A DNA stretch of 64,000 nucleotides from Membranipora membranacea. Its lineage: Eukaryota; Bryozoa; Gymnolaemata; Cheilostomatida; Membraniporidae. Location: NCBI GenBank assembly GCA_914767715.1, contig OU612067.1, positions 25,766,162-25,830,161 of the forward strand. The letters are read 5' to 3'. Below, piece by piece: positions 1 to 11,400 of this stretch. The position numbers and the translations under genes are program-made. Positions within the stretch are counted from its first letter, which is position 1. Every line of letters starts with the position of its first letter. The notes under the pieces were generated by a model. The model did no database searches and was not told the origin of the DNA. It saw nothing but the letters and a program-made list of their open reading frames with translations.

Positions 1-210
1 GTGTTGTTTTTAACTGTGCAAAGGTATCCTCTTGCCTACATACCATCTATCGCCCACCAAAGTGCAGGGCTCAAAAGCGTTTAAAGAGATTTTTTCCTTA
101 CCACATGTCAGCTTTCAACAAAGTTTAAATTTCACATTTTCATGTACCGATCCAATTATATCGCTTGCTGATACATGGATTAAAATAATATACCTAACCT
201 AGCCTTACCT
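1..210. mobile_element. Retroposon-like insert with CCTAA tail, copy U1 (partial)
   Basis: The window opens inside the element that splits LRR exons. It matches the 3' two thirds of the copies at 9985, 13882 and 21857 and ends in CCTAA repeats. The element is about 310 bp plus tail and I could not assign it to a family. Confidence 0.55.
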
Positions 211-270
211 AATGGCTGGTTCACATTGTCCCAGACGACCATCCCAGATAACCTAACCTAACCTAACCTT

Positions 271-308
271 ATACAGTTAATACCTCCAGCTGAGTCAGTG
301 AACTGATG
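271..308 (-). pseudogene. Split LRR exon, 5' part (block U1)
   Basis: Thirty-eight bases match the start of the LRR module behind an ATTACAG acceptor, and are cut off by CCTAA repeats on the left. The matching 3' half must lie before the window, which opens inside the insertion. Confidence 0.6.
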
Positions 309-349
309 CTGTAATTAATATACATGTATATTAATACATCATGTCAGAT

Positions 350-690
350 CAGGAGCCAGATCCGCCTAATTTCTTCTATCTCATTTTCGCACCAGGCCGT
401 TATCCCACCTCCCACTAACTCATGAAGCCATTTCCCCCCTGGATGAGTTACCATGCTGCCATATTCCTGCTTGGACAATTTCTCACCAATCCATTTTTCC
501 ACCAAGACATTTTCAGTTTGGGCTGTTTTCCGAACAAGCCATTCTTCCTCCAAGAAAAGTTCCAAATGGACAATTTCCCATTTATCACACCATGCAGTTT
601 TCCCGGCTTAGTTTTTTTTAACATATATGAACAGTTTTCACGTCCAGCCAATGTTGTAAAAAGCAGTTTGGGTAATGGACCTGTGAGTTG
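350..690. repeat. Degenerate ~16-bp-period repeat, copy U1
   Basis: On the minus strand the block reads as a string of GGAAAATGG-like words every 15-17 or about 32 bp, which produces open frames on both strands that are not genes. Copies are at 10760-11120, 14745-15110 and 24915-25270, always just upstream (+) of the split LRR exon's 5' half. Confidence 0.6.
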
Positions 691-699
691 ATTTCATTG

Positions 700-1905
700 T
701 TATAGTTTGTGGATTTTGCTTTGAGTTTCCAGCGCACAAGTAATTGTACAACTGACTGATTTCAACAAGATGGTCTCAATGTTATAAAATACTTTTTCAG
801 CAAAAGAACTTTGTTGTGCCTATAGCCTTTTCTGTACCAATCAGAGAAGAACTGCGAGATCATATTAATGTAATTGAATGAATTACTAGGCATTGGGACA
901 TTTTTTCACACGCCATTTTGCTACTACACATGAGCCAAAAGTCGCACAGCATTCTTCGAGCCAAATGTCTTCCTGAATAGATATCTGGTAAACGCTGACA
1001 AGGTTATTGGCAATATCCCTCTTTAAAATGAAGCTTACACCATGTGTACACTGCATGGCCTGACTATGCATGTTAAAATTTGCTGTACTAAATTTCAAGC
1101 TATTATCAATAACCACCAAACAATGTAAAGAAAATTAAACTCCTTTTGGGGTTTGAGGCTACAATTTTTTCCGAGACAATTTCATAATATTCAAGCTTTA
1201 TCAAACTTTGGAATTGTTTCCTCTTGTAAAGAGAAGAAACAACCGCTTAAAATCAGAAAGGCAATCCGTGAAGACCAATGAGCATGAACATTAATAATTC
1301 CATCGAAGAATCTGTCCTATCAAATAAGGGTGGCCATTCATTGTAGGCCAGACATAGATGATGTCTGGTAATCTATACTTACATAACTTGTCATTGAACT
1401 TTGCGAAGAGTTTTCCGAGTGCCAAATGGGATTTCGTCAAACAAAAATTAATAAACACCTTGAGAACAAAACATATCAACCTGATTTTAAGTAATCGTCC
1501 TATTCTTCCAAATCTCTTTGAAGTACATCAGACGACATCTGAAACTGAATCTCATGAAGATGAGAGGAGTTAAGAAATTTAGTGTATGAATTCATAGCAT
1601 CCAATTTTGAGAGATACAGCAGAAACTCATTTAAAACAACTTAGAGGGGTTCAATTACTTGTAATGACAGGTATTCTAAAAGTGAATCTTGGTGACCATA
1701 AAACTCTTTGTTTTCAAAAAACAACATTTACAAAAAAGGGATAAAGAGGCACATTGCAGAGAGATGATTAATCCATGTCTTCCTGTTTACAAGAAAAGGC
1801 AAAGCTGTCATCTATTTCTATGAGAATTGTTCCACATGCGCACTGTACTCGCTGTCTACCGGGGGCCCTTGGGCTCTTCGCCAGCATCACTAGGAATTAG
1901 GCTAA
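700..1905. repeat. Block U1 non-coding duplicated sequence
   Basis: No gene is seen. The stretch is shared with 15110-15680, 23000-23700, 25270-26450 and partly 3640-4310. At about 1210-1225 it shows the sequence CCTCTTGTAAAGAGAAG without the inverted-repeat transposon that occupies this site in U3. Confidence 0.6.
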
Positions 1906-3637
1906 AGATCTGTTATAAGATTTCTGTTATATTAAAGCATTCTGAAATTGATGCGCCTCAACTCAAGCCTGGTAATGTGGAGGTACGTAATTTTTGCTAC
2001 AATAATTGTGGAATTTCTGTGGCGGGGATCCAACATCAGAAGATAAAATATAGTGGTTGTGGTCTGAGAAAACTACCTGGCGTTATTCGGGGCCTTAGAT
2101 ATCCTATCTTCTCAAATAAACTCCTTTGTGATTATTCGGAACCAACAGTGATGCCATAACCCTTCCATCAGTGGTGTAAGGAAGATGAAAAGATAGTTGG
2201 GACATTAAACTGGATAACGAGTCATACATCTTTCGATCATTAAGTGAGTGCCCCAGGTTTTTCCATTACCATCCCTTGTGCACAACAGGAATTCTAAATT
2301 TTCGGCAGCAAAAAAACACAAATCTTCTTGGTGTAATGAACCCAAAAATGACCAAAAGTGTAATTGATTGAATTTCCTACTTGAGGCCCAGTTATAGACT
2401 GATGAAGCTATTATATGGCCAATTCTGAACAAAATGTGGTGCGTTATTTTTTATCCTGTAACTGTATGCCTGATTGTTACTGCAATAGACATGTGCTTTC
2501 CCTCTGTGTAGCCTACGATGAGATTATGAATCAATTAGATCAAATGAACCTCCATCCATCTTGATGACTTGCAATTACTTTTCTAACAGCTTTATTCCCT
2601 GTACAATACGGTACCTGAAACTGACCAAGCACTAAACAAGGCTAATACACCAATGTAGGATGGGTAACGGTAACTGCTCTTAACCTGACGCCCCTACCCA
2701 CGGATGGTAAAATTGAAAGATGTGATTCTTTTATGTAGGCTAAACCTATGTCCAACAATCAAGGCACGACTCTTCTGCCAGCTAGGCATCTATAGTGATG
2801 TTGTCTTGATTTCAGTGATTTAAGTTGATGAAAGTATAGCTTGGTCACAAAATTTTGTCTGAATTGGTTTTTGAGACATAACACATCTTAAATGTACCGT
2901 TGAGAATCATCTGTTACAAAAGGAGAAGAAAATCTAAATAATTTTGTGGGTAGTAAAAAAACAGGTTAATTGTGTCTGAAAATGAGTTAAAATTATATGA
3001 TAATGTTCAGAGTGCCTCTAGCTTGGACTTCTGTTAATGTAGACCTTTTTTAAAACAGCTAAACACTTAGAATTTGCAACAATCACACACAATGCGATCA
3101 TGATTCACTGCAATTCACTCCATTCATAAAGGGGCATACTCGGATTGAATTCATTATAATTCCCAACTGATCAGAGATAGCTGAATAAATTTTTCAATTA
3201 TCGTTCTCTAGACACTTATAAAAATTTCTGCTGATTCAGTTTATCTGAAAAGCCCAAAGATAATTGAAAAAAAACCTTTCAAGATGACAAACACAAAAAA
3301 TTAATGTGATGTCATCACGTTGCGCTATTGCCAGCACATCAACAATCTGGGTAAATGATTTTTAATTCTTACGCAAAGCTAATGGTATCAGGAAACTATA
3401 TCCAGAGTATAAGCTCTGAGTATTGAAAACTTTAATCACAAGTTAAAGATATGTTTTGAAGGGGTGATTATGGAAAAAGTTGTTCCCCCAGATTAACATG
3501 AGTGAAATTCCATAAAACCCCCTTGTGATTCCTGTTCTGAGGGTGCAATATAAAAATATAACATTTAAACTCAATAATGTATGAAACTCAGCTTTTACAC
3601 TTTTAACACGGATTTTGACCCCGGGATCCCCGACTAT
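1905..3637. mobile_element. Right part of the long-TIR transposon, copy U1
   Basis: It matches the interior and right arm of the U3 element (18370-20087), ending in CCCCGACTATAAAGAG. The left arm is absent: at about 1907 the match switches abruptly from flanking DNA into the element interior. It includes the coding-like fragment at 1915-2159. Confidence 0.6.
1915..2159 (+). pseudogene. Coding-like fragment in transposon, copy 1
   Basis: An open frame of about 80 codons ends in TAA. It contains KPGNVEVRNF and ends KLLCDYSEPTVMP. The same frame is kept in the second copy (18370-18610) despite substitutions, so it was probably protein-coding, perhaps the C-terminus of a transposon protein. I do not recognise the family. 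Confidence 0.4.
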
Positions 3638-4534
3638 AAAGAGAAGAGACAACCGCTTAAAATCAGAAAGGCAATTCGTGAAGACCAATGAGCATGAACA
3701 TTTATAATTCCAAAGAAGAATCTGTCCTATCAAATAAGGGTGGCCATTTATTGTAGGCCAGACACAGATGATGTCTGGTAATCTATACTTACATAACTTG
3801 TCATTGTCAGTTTTCCGAGTGCCAAATGGGATTTTGGCAAACAAAAATTAATAAACACCTTTAGAACAAAAAATATCAACCTAATTTTAAGTAATCGTCC
3901 TATCCTTCCAAATCACTTTGAAGTACATCAGAGGACATCTGAAACCGAATCTCATGAAGATGAGAGGAGTTAAGAAATTTAGTGTACAAATTCAAAGCAT
4001 CCAATTTTGAGAGATACAGCAGAAACTCATTTAAAACAACTTAGAGGGGTTCAATTACTTGTAATGACAGGTATTCTAAAAGTGAATCTTAGTGACCATA
4101 AAACTCTTTGTTTTCAAAAGACAACATTTACAAAAAAGGGATAAAGAGGCACATTGCAGAGAGATGTGTAATGCATGCCTTCTTGTTTACAAGAAAAGGC
4201 AAACCTGTCATCTATTTCTATGAGAATTGTTCCACATGCGCACTGTACTTGCTGTTTACCGGGGGCCCTTGGGCTCTTCGCCAGCTTCACTAGGAATTAG
4301 GCTAAAGATCTGCCCCACTCTCCTCTAAAACTCACATTGGATTGGTGAAATTAATACTGATTGAATGCAAAATATTATTAACAATAATGAATTATTATGG
4401 GGATATGGCTAAGTGGGAAAATCACTTGCTTGGATGACGGGAGGTGGGAAAATGACATTGAGAAGTTTTCCTATACTATATACTAACTAGAAATGCAGGG
4501 GTGTATATTAAGAGATGTAATAGAGATGTAAATA

Positions 4535-4780
4535 AAATCTGGCTTCACCGGGATTCGAACTCAGGCCTCTCGTGCAAAGCCATCTAATCCAGGTGTTTAA
4601 ATATAATGATGTAGTGGGTGTAAGTAGTAATGAATAGAAAAGTAAACCACATAGTAGTGGTGTAACTCCTCCTTTGTCACTATGGTCTAAGAACCAATTT
4701 GGCTTCACCAAGAATTAAACTTGGGCCTCTTGCGCTGTGATCGAGCGCACTAGCCACTCAGCCACGCTTGCCCACTGGAG
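4535..4780 (-). mobile_element. Dimeric tRNA-derived SINE, copy 1
   Basis: Two tRNA-like units lie in tandem on the minus strand. One has a GAGTTCGAATCC B box. The other (about 4700-4775) has an A box TGGCTGAGTGG, an anticodon-arm-like hairpin and a decayed B box. They are about 85 bp apart. Neither folds as a proper tRNA, so this is a SINE and not a tRNA gene. Confidence 0.6.
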
Positions 4781-5276
4781 CTCACGGATTTAAATTGAAT
4801 ATGAATTGGAAAAGTAAGCTGTTGTGTAATTTTGTTGAAACTTATGTTTTTCAAGCTTTCATGGCAGAAATCAGGCAAAAAAAGTGTAAAATATATTATA
4901 TGCACACCCTCACCTGGTTTTACTATACATTTATGGTTGAAGACGGGGCTTTGATTCAGCCATTTCTTCTATTTTTTTTAAAAAACACGTTTTGAAAAAG
5001 TAATATGAGGCACTGGATATGGGTTTCTTTTATTTTAGTTTGTATACATATACATTTATCATAAACAGAGAACTTAGAATTTGTGGACAAGTTACCCAAA
5101 GTTGTACTTAACTGTGAACTGGTTCAGTTACAAAGTTGAATATTTAAGAACCAAAATTAAATCTTATAGCCTTCTAATATAAAAACACAGAAATAAATTT
5201 ACCCTTTTATGATCTTTTTTATCCAAAATAAAATTTATATTGATCATCAGACTGAGAATAGCAGGTACATACTCAC

Positions 5277-5417
5277 CACTCAGGTAGCTGTTTGAGACCA
5301 CAGTCGCTCACACGTAACTCTCTCAGTGATCTCAGCTCACACAGCCACTCAGGTAATGTGTGTAGAGCTTTATTACCTGATACACCTAATACCTCCAGCT
5401 GAGTCAGTGATCTAATA
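5277..5417 (-). CDS. LRR module exon G, last visible
   Basis: Intact 141-bp phase-2 exon, the most 3' LRR module in the window. It encodes LTQLEVLGVSGNKALHTLPE and a second repeat ending CGLKQLPE. A good GTGAGT donor follows, so the gene expects a further exon, but none is recognisable down to position 1. Confidence 0.68.
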
Positions 5418-8400
5418 CTGTAATATATAATATATATATAGATAATTATTAATACATCACATGAAATGAGAGGAGGAGCTTTGTAAACAAGTTATGTCGT
5501 ATATCATAAGGATCTAATGGCAGCCCCTCAGTACGTAATCTTGTGTTTATAAAATCATCTCAAAAGTATGATTTCCTTAGCACCGATCTCTCTGCGACCG
5601 GGGAATTCTCCCTGCTGTGACAGATAGTTGACAACAAGAAGTGAAACGACAAATAATTATTTGCATGTCATACGCTATATAATATAAGAATTCAAGACTA
5701 ACTTCTAGTTATATAGAAATAGAGGGCATTGGATATCCTACATTCCATTTCTACATTGATTAACAATCGAGGATAACAACTTCATATCTGCATCCAAAGA
5801 TCAAAATTCAATAATAGCAAAACCTCAAATTTAAAAATGAAATGCTCATTTATTGAAGGTGAAGAAAAATGATAGATAGTCATGGCTGAACAATATTAGT
5901 AATTATTTTTGAAAAAGATAAATTTTAGTCTGCATCCTTACTATGCAGCCACTAAGTCATAGCTGGCAAGAAGGCAACCCATTTTTTCATCACTTTATTT
6001 TCAAGTTAACATTTCAAAAAATTGAAGATTATTGCAAAAATCTTTTTATCAGTGACAATGCTGTAGTAATTGATAGACTGAAAATAGCAGGTACATACTC
6101 ACCACTCAGGTAGCTGTTTGAAATTACAGGAGCTCGCATCTAACTCTCTCAGTGATCTCAGCTCACACAGCCACTCAGGTAATATGTGTAGAGCTCCATT
6201 ATGTGATACATATAATACCTCCAGCTTAGTCAGTGATCTAATACTGTAATATATAACATATATATAGATAATTATTAATACATCACATGAAATGAGAGGA
6301 GGAGCTTTGTAAACAAGTTATGTCGTATATCATAAGGATCTAATGGCAGCCCCTCAGTACGTAATCTTGTGTTTATAAAATTATCTCAAAAGTATAATTT
6401 CCATAGCACCGATCTCTCTGCGACCGGGGGGGGGGGGGGGGAGTCTCCCTGCTGTGACAGATAGTTGAGAACAAGAAGTGAAACGGCAAATAATCATTTG
6501 CATGTCATACGCTATATGATATAAGAATTCAAGACTAACTTCTAGTTATATAGAAATAGAGGGCATTGGATATCCTACATTCCATTTCTACATTGATTAA
6601 CAATCGAGGAAAACAACTTCATATCTGCATCCAAAGATCAAAATTCAATAATAGCAAAAGCTCAAATTTAAAAATGAAATGCTCATTTATTGAAGGTGAA
6701 GAAAAGCTTAGTCAGTGATCTAATACTGTAATATATAATATATATATAGATAATTATTAATACATCACATGAAATGAGAGGAGGTGCTTTCTAAACAAGT
6801 TATGTCGTATATCATAAGGATCTAATGGCAGCCCCTCAGTACGTAATCTTGTGTTTATAAAATCATCTCAAAAGTATAATTTCCTTAGCACCGATCTCTC
6901 TGCGATCGGGGAGGGGGGGGGGGAAATTCTCCCTGCTGTGACAGATAGTTGACAACAAGAAGTGAAACGACAAATAATTATTTGCATGTCATACGCTATA
7001 TAATATAAGAATTCAAGACTAACTTCTAGTTATATAGAAATAGAGGGCATTGGATATCCTACATTCCATTTCTACATTGATTAACAATCGAGGATAACAA
7101 CTTCATATCTGCATCCAAAGATCAAAATTCAATAATAGCAAAACCTCAAATTTAAAAATGAAATGCTCATTTATTGAAGGTGAAGAAAAATGATAGATAG
7201 TCATGGCTGAACAATATTAGTAATTATTTTTGAAAAAGATAAATTTTAGTCTGCATCCTTACTATGCAGCCACTAAGTCATAGCTGGCAAGAAGGCAACC
7301 CATTTTTTCATCACTTTATTTTCAAGTTAACATTTCAAAAAATTGAAGATTATTGCAAAAATCTTTTTATCAGTGACAATGCTGTAGTAATTGATAGACT
7401 GAAAATAGCAGGTACATACTCACCACTCAGGTAGCTGTTTGAAATTACAGGAGCTCGCATCTAACTCTCTCAGTGATCTCAGCTCACACAGCCACTCAGG
7501 TAATATGTGTAGAGCTCCATTATGTGATACATATAATACCTCCAGCTTAGTCAGTGATCTAATACTGTAATATATAACATATATATAGATAATTATTAAT
7601 ACATCACATGAAATGAGAGGAGGAGCTTTGTAAACAAGTTATGTCGTATATCATAAGGATCTAATGGCAGCCCCTCAGTACGTAATCTTGTGTTTATAAA
7701 ATTATCTCAAAAGTATAATTTCCATAGCACCGATCTCTCTGCGACCGGGGGGGGGGGGGGGGGGGAGTCTCCCTGCTGTGACAGATAGTTGAGAACAAGA
7801 AGTGAAACGGCAAATAATCATTTGCATGTCATACGCTATATGATATAAGAATTCAAGACTAACTTCTAGTTATATAGAAATAGAGGGCATTGGATATCCT
7901 ACATTCCATTTCTACATTGATTAACAATCGAGGATAACAACTTCATATCTGCATCCAAAGATCAAAATTCAATAATAGCAAAAGCTCAAATTTAAAAATG
8001 AAATGCTCATTTATTGAAGGTGAAGAAAAGCTTAGTCAGTGATCTAATACTGTAATATATAATATATATATAGATAATTATTAATACATCACATGAAATG
8101 AGAGGAGGTGCTTTCTAAACAAGTTATGTCGTATATCATAAGGATCTAATGGCAGCCCCTCAGTACGTAATCTTGTGTTTATAAAATCATCTCAAAAGTA
8201 TAATTTCCTTAGCACCGATCTCTCTGCGATCGGGGAGGGGGGGGGGGGAAATTCTCCCTGCTGTGACAGATAGTTGACAACAAGAAGTGAAACGGCAAAT
8301 AATTATTTGCATGTCATACGCTATATGATATAAGAATTCAAGACTAACTTCTAGTTATATAGAAAGAGAGGGCATTGGATATCCTACATTCCATTTCTAC

Positions 8401-11400
8401 ATTGATTAACAATCGAGGAAAACAAGTTCATATCTGCATCCAAAGATCAAAATTCAATAATAGCAAAACCTCAAATTTAAAAATGAAATGCTCATTTATT
8501 GAAGGTGAAGAAAAATGATAGATAGTCATGGCTGAACAATATTAGTAATTATTTTTGAAAAAAATCAATTTTAGTCTGCGTCCTTACTATGCAGCCACTA
8601 AGTCATAGCTGGCAAGAAGGCAACCCATTTTTTCATCACTTTATTTTTAAGTTAACATTTCAAAAAATTGAAGATTATTGCAAAAATCCTTTATCAGTGA
8701 CAATGCTGTAGTAATTGATAGACTGAGAATAGCAGGTACAGACTCACCACTCAGGTAGCTGTTTGAGATCACAGTAGCCCACATACAACTTTCTCAGTGA
8801 TCTCAGCTCACACAGCCACTCAGGTAATGTGTGTAGAGCTCCATTCCATGATACATTTAATACCTCCAGCTTAGTCAGTGATCTAATACTGTAATATATA
8901 ATATACATAGATAATTATTAATACATCACATGAAATGAGAGGAGGAGCTTTGTAAAAAAGTTATGTCGTATATCATAAGGATCTAATGGCAGCCCCTCAG
9001 TACATAATCTTGTGTTTATAAAATCATCTCAAAAGTATAATTTCCTTAGCACCGATCTCTCTGCGACCGGGGGGGGGGGAATTTTCCCTGCTGAGACAGA
9101 TAGTTGACAACAAGAAGTGAAACGGCAAATAATCATTTGCATGTCATACGCTATATGATATAAGAATTCAAGACTAACTTCTAGTTATATAGAAATAGAG
9201 GGCATTGGATATCCTACATTCCATTTCTACATTGATTAACAATCGAGGATAACAACTCCATATCTGCATCCAAAGATCAAAATTCAATAATAGCAAAAGC
9301 TCAAATTTAAAAATGAAATGCTCATTTATTGAAGGTGAAGAAAAGCTTAGTCAGTGATCTAATACTATAATATATACATGTATATATATAATAAAAGTAT
9401 ATATTTATATATAAGTTAATATTTCAACAAATTGAGGATTGAGGATTGCAAATATTTTTTATCAGTGACAATGCTGTAGTAAATAATAGACTGAGATTGA
9501 AAGATACAGACTCAATGTCAAACAACTAGCTATGATGGAATTTTCTGCACTCGATTACTACATTAGTTATCAATGGCGGATTTTAATTTTATATTTGAAT
9601 CCTTAAATCTAAAATTCAGACTGAAGTTTGACAAATTCCAATGTGAAAGCTAATTTATTGGAATGTAAAAATAAAAGATAATATAGTTATTGTTATCAAC
9701 CTTAGACATTATTCTTAAACTTGACAGATTTCTCAAGTCTCAATCCTTTTGGTAATGTATCGCTGGTAAAAGACAACCTGTTTATTCACTTTAGCTTAGT
9801 TATTAATATCACAGCCTCTTCAAAGGTAAGGTTTATTGAAGAAATAAAAAACTAAATATGAATCAACTCGACAGACTCACCACTCAGGTAGCTGTCTGAA
9901 ATCACAATCTCTAACACGTAACTCCCTCAGTGCTCTCAGCTCACACAGCCACATAGGTAATGTGTGTAGAGCTTTATTACCTGAGGATTATCCTGATTGA
10001 CTTGAATTTTTAGAGCTACCTACTCTCTGTGATTCTATTTCTGAGATGTCTAAAACTGTTTTTAACAATATTGTGTCCAATGAAGACTATCCTCTTTTTA
10101 GTTGTGTTGTTTTTAACTGTGCAAAGGTATCCTCTTGCCTACATACCATCTATCGCCCACCAAAGTGTAGGACTCAAAAGCGTTTAAAGAGCTTTTTTCC
10201 TTACCACATGTCAGCTTTCAACAAAGTTTAAACTTCTCATTTTCATGTATCAATCCAATTTTATCGCTTGTTGATACATGGATTAAAATAATAAACCTAA
10301 CCTAACCTAACCTAACCTAATGGCTGGTTCACATTGTCTCGGATGACATTGGGATGCCATCCCAGATGCTTATCCCAGATGGTCCCAGTCTTATGTACAC
10401 ATCAAATTCATCCCAGACAAGCAGTTAGGTTTTTGTTTGGGATAGTGCTGGGATGATGTTCACATTGTATAGGGTCGTCCAAGATAGTCCCAGATCGACC
10501 CAGATCATCCAAATGTCTGGTTCACATAGCACCCAGATGCAAAATGAGTCTGGGTCCGTCTGGGACAGCATCGGGAAAGTTTGACGCTTACGAACTTTCC
10601 AGATACTGTCCCAGACGAACCCAGACAGTCTGGGATTGTGTCATTCTGGCAATCTGGAATGGTCGTCTGGGACAATGTTCATGATACATGATACATTTTA
10701 TACCTCCAGCAGAGGCAGTGAACTGATGCTGTATAAATATACATGTATATTAATACATCATGTGAGATGAGGAGCCAGATCCGCCTCATTACTTCTATCT
10801 CATTTTCGTACCTGGCCGTTAACCCATCTCCCGTTATCCCATGAAGCCATTTCCCCCCCTGGATGAGTTACCATGCTGACATTTTCCTGCTTGGCCAATT
10901 TCTCACCAATCCATTTTTCCACCAAGACATTTTCAGTTTGGGCCGTTTTCCGAACAAGCCATTTTTCCTCCAAGACTAATTCCAAATGGACTGTTTTCCC
11001 ACCTAGACCATTTATCACACCATGCAGTTTTTCCCGGCATAGTTTTTTTTAACATATATTAACAGTTTTCACGTCCAGCCAACGTTGGAAAAAGCAGTTT
11101 GGGTAATGGACCTGTGAGTTGATTTCATTGTTATAGTTTGTGGATTTTGTTTTGAGTTTTCCAGCGCACAAGTAATTGTACAACTGACTGATTTCAACAA
11201 GATGGTCTCAATGTTATAAAATACTTTTTCAGCAAAAGAACTTTATTGTGCCTATAGCCTTTTCAGGGTAAAACTTACATAACTTGTCATTGAACTTTGG
11301 GAAGAGTTGCCAAATGGGATTTCGGCAAACAAATATTAATAAACACCTTTAGAACAAAAAATATCATCCTGATTTTAAGTAATCGTCCTATCCTTCCAAA

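Larger units (their letters stand above)
5409..9366. repeat. Higher-order tandem array, alternating 0.83- and 0.48-kb units
   Basis: The motif GATCTAATACTG recurs at 5409, 6235, 6717, 7556, 8041, 8880 and 9356, giving spacings of 826, 482, 839, 485, 839 and 476 bp. Long units end with an LRR exon. Short units lack the exon and its 5' flank because GAAGAAAA is fused directly to GCTTAGTCAGTG. The dimer of about 1.32 kb is repeated three times with high identity. Each unit carries a G run of different length after CTGCGA. Confidence 0.88.

Noticed and set aside
4535-4780. Functional tRNA genes
   Set aside because: A and B boxes are visible but the arms do not pair as a cloverleaf and there are several copies with decay, so these are SINEs.
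5409-9366. A CRISPR-like array
   Set aside because: Units are 0.48-0.84 kb with no short direct repeats and unique spacers, and the DNA is eukaryotic.
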